A stretch of 64,000 nucleotides of DNA from Bradyrhizobium sp. CCBAU 53421 (GCF_015291625.1 NZ_CP030047.1:1426001-1490000); one strand, 5' to 3'. Numbered from the stretch's first letter, positions 1-9,149 are shown. Made by a program: numbers and translations. The notes: generated from the letters alone by a model not told the origin.

Positions 1-879
1 CTTCGCTTCGGCTTCGGTCGGCGCCACCACGACGCACATCATGGAGAACATCAGGATCTCGGCTGCGTTGCGGCCTTTCTCGGCGGCGAGCTCGCGGATC
101 GCCGAGACCCGCGGGCCGATCACCTTGGCCGACGGCCCCGACATGAAGACGCATTCGGCGTGCTCGGCGGCGAACTGCCGGCCGCGCGGCGAGGTGCCGG
201 CCTGGTAGAGCACCGGCGTGCGCTGCGGCGACGGCTCGGACAGATGGATCGCGTTGAGCCGGTAGTTGCTGCCGTCGTGCTGCACCCGATGCACCTTCGC
301 AGGATCCGTGAAGATGCCGCGCGCGACGTCGCGGATCGCGGCGTCGTCCTCCCAGCTGCCTTCCCAGAGCTTGTAGACCAGCTCCATATATTCGTCGGCG
401 AGCTCGTAGCGGTCGTCATGCGCGGTCTGCTTGTCCTTGCCGGCACCGCGCGCCGCGGAATCGAGATAGCCGGTCACCACGTTCCAGCCGACCCGGCCGC
501 CGGTGAGGTGATCGAGCGTCGACATCCGCCGCGCGAACGGGTAGGGCGGCTCGAAGGACAGATTGCTGGTGACGCCGAAGCCGAGATTTTCCGTCACCGC
601 GGCCATCGCCGGGATCAGCATCAGCGGCTCGTTGGCAGGGGTCTGGGCCGCGTTGCGCAGCGCCGCATCTGGATTGCCGGCATAGACGTCGTAGACGCCG
701 AGCACGTCGGCGAGGAACAGGCCGTCGAACCGGCCGCGCTCCAGCGTCTTCGCCAGATCGGTCCAGTAGGACAGCTTGTTGTAGTCCTTGGTGCGGTCCC
801 GCGGATGGGTCCACAGCCCCGGCGACTGATGCGCCACGCAGTTCATGGCAAAGGCGTTGAGCCGGACTTGTTTTGTCAT
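1..879 (-). CDS. LLM-class flavin-dependent monooxygenase (NtaA/SnaA/DszA type), 3' end outside window
   Basis: The frame is open from an ATG at 879 down to base 1 with no stop, giving 293 residues beginning MTKQVRLNAFAMNC. The segment GGRVGWNVVTGYLDSAARG and the later SPRGRQFAAEHAE are typical of the two-component FMNH2-dependent monooxygenases NtaA, SnaA and DszA. Family members are about 440 residues, so roughly the last third lies outside. They use reduced flavin from a partner reductase to oxidise amino-polycarboxylates, thioethers or similar substrates; the substrate here cannot be read. The gene is divergent from the M20 peptidase with about 240 bp between, and I infer a shared catabolic role with that peptidase, the MFS importer and the IclR regulator. 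Confidence 0.88.
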   Translation of the reverse strand, partial: MTKQVRLNAFAMNCVAHQSPGLWTHPRDRTKDYNKLSYWTDLAKTLERGRFDGLFLADVLGVYDVYAGNPDAALRNAAQTPANEPLMLIPAMAAVTENLGFGVTSNLSFEPPYPFARRMSTLDHLTGGRVGWNVVTGYLDSAARGAGKDKQTAHDDRYELADEYMELVYKLWEGSWEDDAAIRDVARGIFTDPAKVHRVQHDGSNYRLNAIHLSEPSPQRTPVLYQAGTSPRGRQFAAEHAECVFMSGPSAKVIGPRVSAIRELAAEKGRNAAEILMFSMMCVVVAPTEAEAK

Positions 880-1118
880 TGTCGAAACCTTGGTCGAAAC
901 CTTGAGCGCCGCTTCGAATGTGGCCCGGGCGAATGCCGGGCGTCCTGCAGCAACTTGTTGCGACTTCCCACGTTTTGGCAAGGCCCCCGTCGCGATTCAC
1001 ACCCTTCCGGTGGCGCGCCGATCCCGATAGGTTGCCGGCCTCCAGAAGCATGATCGGGGCGCAAGGCGTCGCGTTCCGGTGGGATCATGCCAAGACGCGA
1101 CCTGACGAAGGAACAATC

Positions 1119-2504
1119 ATGGCGACACGGGCCGACGCAATCGCAAACGTGCGAGAGCATTTTCAATCGGGACAGTTCCTGAAGGAGCTGGACCGCAGGG
1201 TCGGCTACCAGACCGAGAGCCTGAATGCCGACAAGGCCGATGCGCTGCGCGCCTATCTGGTTGAGAATCTGCAGCCGGCCTTCGCCGAGCTCGATTTCAA
1301 GACCCGGCTGATCGAATCGCCGACCGGCCGCGGGCCCTATCTGATCGCCGACTACCAGGAGGACGCCGCGCGCCCGACCGTGCTGACCTATGGCCACGGC
1401 GACGTCGTCGACGGCATGGTCGGCGAATGGCGCGACGGGCTCAATCCCTGGCAGACCACGGTCAAGGGCGAGCGCGTCTATGGCCGCGGCACCGCCGACA
1501 ACAAGGGCCAGCATTCGATCAACATGGCCGCACTGCGCGCGGTGAAACAGGCGCGCGGCGGCAAGCTCGGCTTCAACGCCAAATTCATCATCGAGACCGG
1601 CGAGGAGATCGGCTCGCCCGATCTGCGCGAGGTCTGCGAGGCGCATCGCGAGGAGCTGAAGGCCGATCTGTTCATCGCCTCGGACGGGCCGCGGCTGTCG
1701 GCGGAGCGGCCGACCATCTTCCTCGGCTGCCGCGGCGGCAACCGCATCCATCTCGACGTCAATCTGCGCGAGGGCGGCAACCATTCCGGCAATTGGGGCG
1801 GTGTGCTGGCCAATCCCGCGACCATTCTGGTCAACGCGATCGCAAGCCTGGTCGACGGCAAGGGCCGCATGAAGCTCGAGATCCTGAAACCCCCGCCGAT
1901 CTCCAACCGCGTCCGCGCCGCGCTCGCCGACGTCGAGATCAAGCCGACGGCGGACGAGCCTCAGCTGGCGGAGGATTGGGGCGAGGAGGGCCTGACCGCA
2001 GCCGAGCGGCTCTATGCCTGGAACACGCTGGAAGTGCTGGCGATGTCGTCGGGCAATATCGACAAACCCGCCAATGCAATTCCGGGCAGGGCCAACGCGG
2101 TGCTGCAGCTGCGCTTCGTCGTCGGCACGAAATATCTCGAAGTGATCGACGGGGTGCGCGAGCATCTGCACAAGAACGGCTTTCCGATGGTCGAGGTCTC
2201 CGGCGCGCAGCGTTTCGGCGCCTCGCGCACCGACATGGACAGCCCTTGGATCGACTGGGCGGCGAACTCGATCCGCACCACCACCGGCAAGGCGCCGGCG
2301 GTGCTGCCGAACTTCGGCGGCTCGCTGCCGAACGATGTGTTCTCCGAGGGCCTCGGTCTGCCGACGATCTGGGTGCCGCATTCCTATCCGGGCTGCTCGC
2401 AGCACGCGCCCGACGAGCACATCCTGCTGCCGGTGACCGAGGAGGCGCTGACCATCATGGCCGGCCTGTTCTGGGATCTCGGCGAGGCGAAGCACAAGGG
2501 GTGA
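1119..2504 (+). CDS. M20 family metallopeptidase (ArgE/DapE/CPG2 type)
   Basis: A 461-residue zinc hydrolase of the M20 family, which cleaves amide bonds of acylated amino acids, dipeptides or related compounds. Visible metal-site motifs are GHGDVVDG (His and Asp ligands), GRGTADNKGQ (bridging Asp) and ETGEEIGSPD (catalytic Glu-Glu pair). No signal peptide is evident, so it is probably cytosolic. The frame is open upstream to 918, but the ATG at 1119 follows GAAGGAACAATC and begins MATRADAIANV, giving the usual family length. It is followed by an intergenic palindromic repeat and then the MFS importer on the same strand, so import followed by hydrolysis is a plausible unit. The substrate is unknown. 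Confidence 0.9.
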   Translation: MATRADAIANVREHFQSGQFLKELDRRVGYQTESLNADKADALRAYLVENLQPAFAELDFKTRLIESPTGRGPYLIADYQEDAARPTVLTYGHGDVVDGMVGEWRDGLNPWQTTVKGERVYGRGTADNKGQHSINMAALRAVKQARGGKLGFNAKFIIETGEEIGSPDLREVCEAHREELKADLFIASDGPRLSAERPTIFLGCRGGNRIHLDVNLREGGNHSGNWGGVLANPATILVNAIASLVDGKGRMKLEILKPPPISNRVRAALADVEIKPTADEPQLAEDWGEEGLTAAERLYAWNTLEVLAMSSGNIDKPANAIPGRANAVLQLRFVVGTKYLEVIDGVREHLHKNGFPMVEVSGAQRFGASRTDMDSPWIDWAANSIRTTTGKAPAVLPNFGGSLPNDVFSEGLGLPTIWVPHSYPGCSQHAPDEHILLPVTEEALTIMAGLFWDLGEAKHKG

Positions 2505-2521
2505 GGAGCTAAGCGCGCATT

Positions 2522-2633
2522 TTCCCCGTCATCCTGAGGAGCCGCGCAGCGGCGTCTCGAAGGATCGACGGCCACCGGCGGGGCCGTGCATCCTTCGAGG
2601 CTCGCTCCGCTCGCACCTCAGGATGACGGGGAA
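2522..2633. repeat. Family A palindromic repeat (GTCATCCTGAGG ends)
   Basis: Perfect 18-bp inverted arms (2522-2539 and 2616-2633), each with GTCATCCTGAGG or its complement, enclose two further short hairpins. Related copies occur at about 7252, 13357, 19460 and 26744, all in gaps between genes. It looks like a REP/MITE-like non-coding element; when transcribed it would fold into a long hairpin. Confidence 0.85.
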
Positions 2634-2706
2634 GACGTGGATGGCTGAGACAAGCTCGGCCATGATGAGTTGAAAGATTAGTGCCTGACACGGCCAAGGA
2701 AATCTA

Positions 2707-3993
2707 ATGACACTATCAACTTCGGCCGACGCTCAGCACGCAGCCACGGTCGACAAGAAAAACATCACCCGCCTGATCGTCGCGACCTCGGTCGGCAATG
2801 CGCTCGAATGGTACGACATCTCGGTCTACGCCTATTTCGCGGTCTACCTCTCCAAGGCGTTCTTCCCGGCCAATGATCCGACCACCTCGCTGCTGCTCAC
2901 CTTCGGCAGTTTCGGCCTGTCGTTTCTGATCCGCCCGATCGGCGGCATCGTGCTCGGCGCCTATGCGGACCGGCACGGCCGCAAGGCCTCGCTGATGCTG
3001 TCGATCGTGCTGATGACAGCAGGCACGCTGGTGCTGGCGCTGATGCCGACCTTCGAGACGATCGGCATCCTGGCGCCGATCGCGGTGATGGCGGCGCGGC
3101 TGGTGCAGGGTTTCTCCGCCGGCGGCGAGTTCGGCTCCTCGACCGCGTTCCTGGTCGAGCACATGCCGGAGCGGCGCGGCTTCGTGGCGAGCTGGCAGTT
3201 CGCGAGTCAGGGTGTCAGCGGCCTGCTCGGCGCGGGCTTCGGTGCGCTGCTGACCTCGACAATGAGCCCGGAGGACCTGCAATCCTGGGGCTGGCGGCTG
3301 CCGTTCCTGTTCGGCGTGCTGATCGGCCCGGTCGGCATCTACATCCGCAACCATGTCGATGACGCGACGCCGCCGCCGGCGACGAAGCAGGAATCGCCGG
3401 TCAGGGAAGTGTTCGCGCGGCAGAAGCTCGCCACGCTGCTCGCGATCGGCGCGCTCGCGGTGTCGACCGCCGTCAACTATTTGATCGTCTACATGCCGAC
3501 TTATGTGGTGAAGACGCTCAACCTGCCGCCGACGGTCGGCTTCATGGCGGCGCTGGTCGCGCAAACCGCCGTGGCGCTGCTGGCGCCGATCGCGGGCCTC
3601 GTCTCCGACAAGATCGGACGCACCACGCACATGATCCTGTTCGCGCTGCTGCTGCTGGTGTCGATCTTCCCGGCGTTCCTGCTGCTCACCGGCAGGCCGA
3701 CGCCGCCCATCATCCTGATCGGCGTGCTGTGGCTCGGCGTCCTCAAGTCGCTGTATTACGGGCCGCTTGCCGCGCTGATGTCGGAACTGTTTCCGCCGGC
3801 GACGCGTGCGACCGGGCTCGGTCTCAGCTACAATATCGGCGTCACGGTGTTCGGCGGCATGGGGCCGGCGATCATGACCTGGATGGGCGGCTTTGCGCCG
3901 ATTGGCGAACTTGCGCCGGGTTACTATCTCACCGCCGTCTGCATCCTCAGCCTCGCTGCGCTGTTCACGATCCGCAGGATGCGGTTGGCCTGA
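2707..3993 (+). CDS. MFS transporter, metabolite:H+ symporter (MHS) family
   Basis: A 428-residue integral membrane protein with about 12 hydrophobic segments. The loop motif GAYADRHGRKASL between TM2 and TM3, and the segment GFSAGGEFGSS with TAFLVEH after it, are hallmarks of the metabolite:H+ symporter group (KgtP, ProP and ShiA relatives), which import small carboxylates or osmolytes in the inner membrane. It starts at ATG 2707, just downstream of the family A repeat, in line with the upstream M20 peptidase and downstream IclR gene. The substrate cannot be assigned from sequence; I infer a carboxylate or amide compound processed by the adjacent monooxygenase and peptidase. Confidence 0.88.
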   Translation: MTLSTSADAQHAATVDKKNITRLIVATSVGNALEWYDISVYAYFAVYLSKAFFPANDPTTSLLLTFGSFGLSFLIRPIGGIVLGAYADRHGRKASLMLSIVLMTAGTLVLALMPTFETIGILAPIAVMAARLVQGFSAGGEFGSSTAFLVEHMPERRGFVASWQFASQGVSGLLGAGFGALLTSTMSPEDLQSWGWRLPFLFGVLIGPVGIYIRNHVDDATPPPATKQESPVREVFARQKLATLLAIGALAVSTAVNYLIVYMPTYVVKTLNLPPTVGFMAALVAQTAVALLAPIAGLVSDKIGRTTHMILFALLLLVSIFPAFLLLTGRPTPPIILIGVLWLGVLKSLYYGPLAALMSELFPPATRATGLGLSYNIGVTVFGGMGPAIMTWMGGFAPIGELAPGYYLTAVCILSLAALFTIRRMRLA

Positions 3994-4178
3994 TTTCGCG
4001 AAACGAAATTCAGATATCCCGCCTGCTGCAAAGCAGCGAAATTGTCGAAATCATAGTTTCATCTGACGAAAGTATACGGTGTCCGGCGTACGTCATCCGT
4101 CCTAGGATGATGGCGCCGGGCAACGTCCCTCGTCGTGCTCGGCTCAGGATCCGGAATCGAGGCAAGGAAGACCAGGGC

Positions 4179-5024
4179 ATGAACGCCTCCACGACTGCGA
4201 CCGCACGGACCAGCCGCAAGAGGCCATCGCCGGAGGCGGGCCAACCCGACAAGTTCAACGCGATCCAGAAGGTGTGCGCGATCCTGCGCGTGCTGGCGCA
4301 GCGCTCGCCGCTGCGGCTGACCGACATCGCCGACACCACCTCGCTGAACAAGGCGACTGCGCTGCGCATCCTCAACTCGCTGATCGAGGAAGGTTTCGTC
4401 AGTCGCGTCGCGGGCGCCAAGACCTATGAGCTCGGCCAGGAGGCACGGGTGATGGCGGTCGGCGCGCGCCGCTCGGTCGACATCGCCGAGCTGGCGCAGC
4501 CGAGCCTGCTGCGGCTGTCGGAGCGCTCCGCGGATACGGCGCTGCTGTCGGTGCGCTCCGGGGTCGAGGCCCTCTATCTGGCGCGCTCGGTCGGCAGCCA
4601 TCCGCTGCAGCCGAACTATCTGCAGATCGGCAGCCGCCGTCCGCTCGGGGTCGGCGCCGGCGCGCTGGCGCTTTTGGTCTGGCTGCCGGATGCCGAGATC
4701 GAGGCCGTGATCGAGGTGATCGTGCCGCGGCTGGCGAAATCGCCGCGCATCACGCCAAAGTTCCTGCGCGAGCGGATCGCCGTGGCGCGCAAGGCCGGCC
4801 ACACCGTGCTGCTCGATGCCGCATTCCCAGGCATGGGCGGCGTCGGCGTTCCGGTCCGCGACGATGCCGGCGAGGTGGTCGCCGCGCTCTCGATCGGCGC
4901 CGCCACCGACCGCATCCGCCGCCGCGAAAGCGAGCTCGCCGACATGCTGAAGAAGGAAGCCCAGGTCCTGGCCCGCGCGATGGCGCAGGCGCCGAAGAAC
5001 GGGCGGCCGCCGAAGACGGGGTGA
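4179..5024 (+). CDS. IclR family transcriptional regulator
   Basis: A 281-residue regulator with an N-terminal winged helix-turn-helix (about residues 25-90, including LTDIADTTSLNKATALRILNSL split across the helices) and a C-terminal IclR effector-binding domain (about 105-275). The frame is open far upstream, into the MFS gene, but the ATG at 4179 beginning MNASTTATARTS follows GGCAAGGAAGACC and gives normal family length. IclR proteins usually control adjacent catabolic genes in response to a small aromatic or organic acid. By position it probably controls the LLM/M20/MFS group or the tct operon downstream. Confidence 0.9.
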   Translation: MNASTTATARTSRKRPSPEAGQPDKFNAIQKVCAILRVLAQRSPLRLTDIADTTSLNKATALRILNSLIEEGFVSRVAGAKTYELGQEARVMAVGARRSVDIAELAQPSLLRLSERSADTALLSVRSGVEALYLARSVGSHPLQPNYLQIGSRRPLGVGAGALALLVWLPDAEIEAVIEVIVPRLAKSPRITPKFLRERIAVARKAGHTVLLDAAFPGMGGVGVPVRDDAGEVVAALSIGAATDRIRRRESELADMLKKEAQVLARAMAQAPKNGRPPKTG

Positions 5025-5045
5025 AATGGTGCGGCGGTCTTCTTC

Positions 5046-5191
5046 GCCTCTCCCCGCGCGCGGGGAGAGGCCGCAACGCATCGTCAGATGCGTTGCGGGT
5101 GAGGGGGAGCTTCCGCAAATGCCGCTGTGAGCACGTATGCGGAGGCAGCCCCTTACCCTAACCCTCTCCCCGTAAAGAACGGGGAGAGGGA
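5046..5191. repeat. Family D palindromic repeat (CCTCTCCCCGC hairpins)
   Basis: Three successive hairpins: 5047-5070 is a perfect palindrome with CCTCTCCCC arms, 5072-5097 pairs CGCAACGCATC with GATGCGTTGCG, and 5162-5190 pairs CCCTCTCCCCGT with ACGGGGAGAGGG. The same architecture is found inside the indolepyruvate oxidoreductase gene near 23019-23144, and a truncated copy lies at 48354-48418. It sits between the convergent IclR and tctA genes and could also act as a bidirectional transcript end. Confidence 0.8.
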
Positions 5192-5227
5192 GCACCAGCA
5201 GCGACGCGGCTTAATTCGGGCTCGCTC

Positions 5228-6736
5228 CTAAGCCCCCTCATCCAGCGCCACCAGTTCGCGCTTCCTGCGCAGCGACGGCAGCAGCGGGCCGATCAGCAGC
5301 ACCAGCGCGAAGGCGAGGCAGATCGCCGAGATCGGCCGCTCCACGAAGGTCATGAGGTCGCCCTGCGAGAGGATCAGCGACTTGCGCAGATTGTTCTCCA
5401 GCATCGGCCCGAGCACGAAGGCGAGCACCAGCGGCGCCGGCTCGTAGCCGAGCTTGCGCATGAAATAGCCGATCACGCCGAAGGCGATCATGACATGGAC
5501 GTCGAACACGTTGTTGCTGGAGCAGTAGACGCCGATGATCGTGAACAGGATGATCAGCGGGAACAGCACATTGTAGGGCAGCCGCAGCAGCTGCACCCAC
5601 ATGCCGATCATCGGCAGGTTGAGCACCAGCAGCATCAGATTGCCGATATACATGCTGGCGACGATGCCCCAGAACAGCGTCGGGTTCTGCGAGATCATCA
5701 GCGGTCCCGGCTGCAGGCCGTGGATCACGAAGGCGCCGAGCAGCAGCGCCATCACCACGTTCGGCGGGATGCCGAGCGTCATCAGCGGAATGAAGGCGCC
5801 GCCGGCGGCGGAATTGTTGGCCGATTCCGGCCCCGCGACACCCTCGATCGCGCCATGGCCGAACCGCTCCGGATGCTTCGACAGCCGCTTCTCTAGCGCG
5901 TAGGACGCGAACGACGCCACCACCGCGCCGCCGCCGGGCAGGATGCCGAGGAAGAAGCCGAGCACGGTGCCGCGCGCCACCGGACCTGCGCTGGCCTTCC
6001 AGTCCTCCTTGCTTGGCAGCAACTGGCTGATCTTTGTCTTGATGATGTCGCGCTTGATCGCCTGCTCGGTGTTGAGCAGCACCTCGGCGACGCCGAACAG
6101 GCCCATCACCACAGGCACGAGGCCGATGCCGTCGATCAGCTCGATGCGGCCGAAGGTCAGCCGCGATTGCGCGGTGATGCTGTCGAGCCCGACCAGGCCG
6201 AGCACGACGCCGATGCAGGCCATCAACAGCGCCTTGGCCATCGAGCCTTGGGTGAGGAAGGTCAGCACCACGAGGCCGAGCACCATCAGGCTGAAATATT
6301 CGGCCGGCCCGAACGCGATCGCGACGCTGGCGAGCGAGGGCGCCACCAGCATCAGCGCGATCAGCGCGAAGGTGCCGGCGATGAACGAGCCGAACGCGGA
6401 GATGCCGAGCGCGGGGCCGGCGCGGCCCTGCTTGGCCATCTGGTGGCCGTCGATGCAGGTGACGACGGAGGCCGCTTCGCCGGGGATGTTGACCAGGATC
6501 GAGGTGGTCGAGCCGCCATACATCGAGCCGTAATAGATGCCGGCCATCATGATGATGCCGGACTCCGGCGTGCCCGACAGTGTCACCGGCAGCAATAGCG
6601 ACATCGCCGAGATCGGGCCGATGCCGGGCAGCACGCCGACCAGCGTACCGATGAAGACGCCGATGAAGCAATAGAGGAGGTTGACCGGCAGCAGCGCGAC
6701 GCCGAGGCCGTGGGCGACGTTGATAAGAGTATCCAT
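5228..6736 (-). CDS. tctA: Tripartite tricarboxylate transporter permease, large subunit
   Basis: A 502-residue membrane protein of the TctA family, the 12-TM subunit of TTT importers that use the Bug-type binding protein and an ion gradient to take up carboxylates. Both conserved glycine-rich signatures are present: GVLPGIGPISAMS near the N-terminus and GILPGGGAVVASFASY in the middle. It is the last gene of a tctC-tctB-tctA set on the minus strand, 6 bp after tctB. The substrate is not determinable; TTT systems in this group carry citrate, tartrate, terephthalate and others. Confidence 0.93.
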   Translation of the reverse strand: MDTLINVAHGLGVALLPVNLLYCFIGVFIGTLVGVLPGIGPISAMSLLLPVTLSGTPESGIIMMAGIYYGSMYGGSTTSILVNIPGEAASVVTCIDGHQMAKQGRAGPALGISAFGSFIAGTFALIALMLVAPSLASVAIAFGPAEYFSLMVLGLVVLTFLTQGSMAKALLMACIGVVLGLVGLDSITAQSRLTFGRIELIDGIGLVPVVMGLFGVAEVLLNTEQAIKRDIIKTKISQLLPSKEDWKASAGPVARGTVLGFFLGILPGGGAVVASFASYALEKRLSKHPERFGHGAIEGVAGPESANNSAAGGAFIPLMTLGIPPNVVMALLLGAFVIHGLQPGPLMISQNPTLFWGIVASMYIGNLMLLVLNLPMIGMWVQLLRLPYNVLFPLIILFTIIGVYCSSNNVFDVHVMIAFGVIGYFMRKLGYEPAPLVLAFVLGPMLENNLRKSLILSQGDLMTFVERPISAICLAFALVLLIGPLLPSLRRKRELVALDEGA

Positions 6737-6742
6737 GGGCGT

Positions 6743-7228
6743 TCAACCGATCTCGAACACGCCGCTCGGCAACTGGATCGCGAGCAGGTGCTTCAGCACC
6801 CACCACATTCCGAGCGGGGCAAGGATGGACAGCGGGATCGCCAGCGACCAACGCACCGGATCGATCACGCGCAGCAGCAACAGCATCAACGGGATCGCCG
6901 ACAACAGGAAGCCCAGCGGCTCCAGCGCAAAGGCGAACGCGGCGAGGCAGACGATGACCAGCACCGGCTTGCCCCAGCGCGCATTCTCCCAGCGCGAGGC
7001 GAAGGTCGGGCCGCCCTCGGTGACCGCCGTGACCATGATCGAGATCGCGAACACGCACATCAGGATGCCGGTGTAGAACAGCACGTAGCCGGAGCCGGGA
7101 TCGTTGATGGTGCCGAGCTTGAGCTTCAAGCCGGACCAGATCACGAAGGCGCCAAGGGCGAGCCCGATCAGGCCGCCCCAGAGCTCGGAGTTGTTGAGGC
7201 GGAATTTGACGTTGGTTTGATTTGTCAT
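6743..7228 (-). CDS. tctB: Tripartite tricarboxylate transporter small membrane subunit
   Basis: A 161-residue hydrophobic protein with four predicted membrane helices, as expected for TctB, the small poorly conserved subunit of TTT importers. The start at 7228 (MTNQTNVKFRLN) is preferred over an upstream ATG at 7312 because that extension runs through the palindromic repeat at 7252-7356. It lies 6 bp upstream of tctA and about 150 bp downstream of tctC, and the repeat sits in that gap, where it may lower read-through from the highly expressed binding-protein gene. Confidence 0.88.
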   Translation of the reverse strand: MTNQTNVKFRLNNSELWGGLIGLALGAFVIWSGLKLKLGTINDPGSGYVLFYTGILMCVFAISIMVTAVTEGGPTFASRWENARWGKPVLVIVCLAAFAFALEPLGFLLSAIPLMLLLLRVIDPVRWSLAIPLSILAPLGMWWVLKHLLAIQLPSGVFEIG

Positions 7229-7251
7229 GGAGGTGCTCGCTCTTAATTCAC

Positions 7252-7356
7252 CGTCACCCTGAGGTGGCGGCGCGAAGCGACGCCCTCGAAGGGCGACGGT
7301 GCCCCGCTCCATCCTTCGAGGCGAGCCGCAAGCGCGGCTCGCACCTCAGGATGACG
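7252..7356. repeat. Family A palindromic repeat
   Basis: Ends read CGTCACCCTGAGGTG and CACCTCAGGATGACG, enclosing internal hairpins such as CCCTCGAAGGG. It separates tctC from tctB inside the tctCBA transcript, the classic place for a structure that stabilises the upstream message. Confidence 0.8.
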
Positions 7357-7380
7357 CCGGTGGTTGTGGCGGATTGTGTC

Positions 7381-8352
7381 CTACTTCTTCGCCAGCCCGA
7401 GCGTGTCGATCACCTTGCGCTCGGACTCGGTGACCTCGACCACGAACTTCTTGTAGTCCTCGGTGTTCTTGTAGTTCGGCACCATGTCGTATTTGGCGAG
7501 CGTCGCGATCACGGCGGGGTCCTCGATCGCCTTCTTGAAGGCGTCGTGCAGCTTGGCGACGATCTTGGGATCCATGCCCTTGGGGCCCGCGATGCCGAAC
7601 GGCGAGTCATAGACCATGGGATAGCCGAGCTCCTTGAGCGTCGGCACGTCGGGATAGTTCGGCGAGCGCGCGCCGGTCCACACCATTAAGAGCCGGAGCT
7701 TGCCGGCGTCGACCAGCGGTCGCCAGCCGGTGGAATCGGCCTGCAGCATGGTGTGCTGGCCGAGCACCGCGGCGTTGGTCTCGGCGCCGCCCTTGAACGG
7801 CACCTGGGTCAGCTTGATCCCGCCGGCCATCAGGGCGATCTGCTCCATGCCGATATGCAGCGAGGTGCCGGTGCCCGGCGTCGCATAGGTCACCTTGCCG
7901 GGATTCTTCTTGGCGAAATCGACCACGTCCTGCCAGGTCTTGAACTGCGACTCCACGTTGGTGGTGACACCGAAGGTGTAGCCGGTGAGGTGGACGATAT
8001 AGGAGAAATCCTTCGCCGGATCCCACGACACCTCCTGCATCAAGGGCAGGCGGAACACGGTGATCGGAATCTGCGCGATGGTGTAGCCGTCGGGCTTGGC
8101 GCCGGCGGCCATGGTTGCGGGGCCGACGGTGCCACCGCCTCCCGCCTTGTTGTCGACCGCGATCGGCTGGCCCAGCACCTTTGAGGCGCTCTCGGCGATC
8201 GCGCGCATCGAGATGTCGGTCGAGCCGCCCGCCGGCCATGGCACGATCAGCGTGATCGGCTTGGTCGGGTACTCCTGCGCTTGCGCTGCTGCTGCTGACA
8301 CCAGCATGCCGGCAGCGGCGAGCAGGACCATCAAGCGATTGCTCTGCGACAT
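7381..8352 (-). CDS. tctC: Bug/TctC family tripartite tricarboxylate transporter substrate-binding protein
   Basis: A 323-residue periplasmic binding protein. Residues 1-25 form a signal peptide ending SAAAAQA, followed by the Bug-family opening YPTKPITLIVPWPAGGSTD; the loop WPAGGSTD contacts the carboxylate in structurally known members. It is the first gene of tctCBA and supplies the ligand-binding part of the importer. A nested inverted repeat at 8394-8457 lies in its 5' leader. A second Bug gene at 19669 and a Bug remnant at 48425 are elsewhere in the window. Confidence 0.93.
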   Translation of the reverse strand: MSQSNRLMVLLAAAGMLVSAAAAQAQEYPTKPITLIVPWPAGGSTDISMRAIAESASKVLGQPIAVDNKAGGGGTVGPATMAAGAKPDGYTIAQIPITVFRLPLMQEVSWDPAKDFSYIVHLTGYTFGVTTNVESQFKTWQDVVDFAKKNPGKVTYATPGTGTSLHIGMEQIALMAGGIKLTQVPFKGGAETNAAVLGQHTMLQADSTGWRPLVDAGKLRLLMVWTGARSPNYPDVPTLKELGYPMVYDSPFGIAGPKGMDPKIVAKLHDAFKKAIEDPAVIATLAKYDMVPNYKNTEDYKKFVVEVTESERKVIDTLGLAKK

Positions 8353-8732
8353 TCTCGAATTCTCCCTTGCGATCGCGTTGCGTTCGCGACCCCGTTCTGT
8401 CCGGTGTTGGCATCGATCGTCCCTGCCACAGCAGGGACGCAGCGCATTGGACAGAACAGGGCAGGCAACGGAAGAGCTAATCCGCCGTGAAGCCGCGCAT
8501 GCGACAATTGGTCTGCCGCATCGTGCCGAGCCGCGGAATTATTGCCGCCTTTGGTCTGATGCGATTGGCGGCGTTTGGCAGCATGGCGGGTGGTCCACCG
8601 GTTGGCGGCGAGACCCGGAAGCTGGGTTTAATCAAGCGATTAATCTGAGGAACCCAAGGGTATCAGTGCCTTGCGAGAACAGGCGGTTGCCGTCATCATG
8701 CCGCCGCCTGCCGCAGGAAACCTGTCCGTCTG
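8353..8732. other. 380-bp divergent intergenic region between tctC and the hydrolase operon
   Basis: No coding frame is credible here. Besides the nested repeats near tctC it holds two small palindromes close to the plus-strand operon: GGTGG-T-CCACC at 8589-8599 and TTAATC-AAGC-GATTAA at 8628-8643. The latter, about 90 bp upstream of the ATG at 8733, has the form of a dimeric regulator site. Confidence 0.45.
8394..8457. promoter_or_regulatory. Nested inverted repeats upstream of tctC
   Basis: Outer arms GTTCTGTCC (8394-8402) and GGACAGAAC (8449-8457) are perfect and enclose an inner hairpin TCCCTGC-CACA-GCAGGGA (8420-8437). It begins 42 bp upstream of the tctC ATG. It could be an operator pair or a leader RNA fold; there is no T tract typical of a terminator. 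Confidence 0.4.
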
Positions 8733-9149
8733 ATGACGCCCTCGCTTGACGCCACCGACGACGCCGTCATCAGCGCGTTTGCCGGCCTTCCCGCATTGCT
8801 CGACCAGGCTCCCGGGCTGGTCGCGCGGGGGCGGCTGCTCGATTGCGACTGCCTGCTCGGCCCGGTGGCGCGGCCGTTTCACGCCGCGATCCGCGCTGGG
8901 CGCATCGTCGAGCTCGTGCCCGCGCCGGTGCTGATGCGCTCGTGGCGCTTTGCCTATCGCGCGACGCCGCAGGCCTGGGCGGCCTACTGGCAGGCCGAGC
9001 CGAAACCCGGCTGGCACGATCTGTTGGCGCTGACCAAGCGCGGCGAGGCGGTGCTGGAAGGCGATCTGCATCCCTTCATGGCGCATCTGCAATACTTCAA
9101 GGACCTGCTGGCACTGCCGCGGCAGCATTTCGCGGCGGCCGTGTCATGA
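8733..9149 (+). CDS. Conserved hypothetical protein, translationally coupled to alpha/beta hydrolase
   Basis: A 138-residue soluble protein beginning MTPSLDATDDAVISAF. It has no signal peptide or membrane segment, and I do not recognise a named domain. The C-terminal part (HPFMAHLQYFKDLLALPR) and the size loosely recall SCP2-like small lipid-binding folds, but this is only an impression. Its TGA overlaps the ATG of the next gene (ATGA at 9146), so the two are co-translated and probably act on the same substrate. It is the first gene of an operon continuing into an amino-acid ABC importer. Confidence 0.75.
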   Translation: MTPSLDATDDAVISAFAGLPALLDQAPGLVARGRLLDCDCLLGPVARPFHAAIRAGRIVELVPAPVLMRSWRFAYRATPQAWAAYWQAEPKPGWHDLLALTKRGEAVLEGDLHPFMAHLQYFKDLLALPRQHFAAAVS

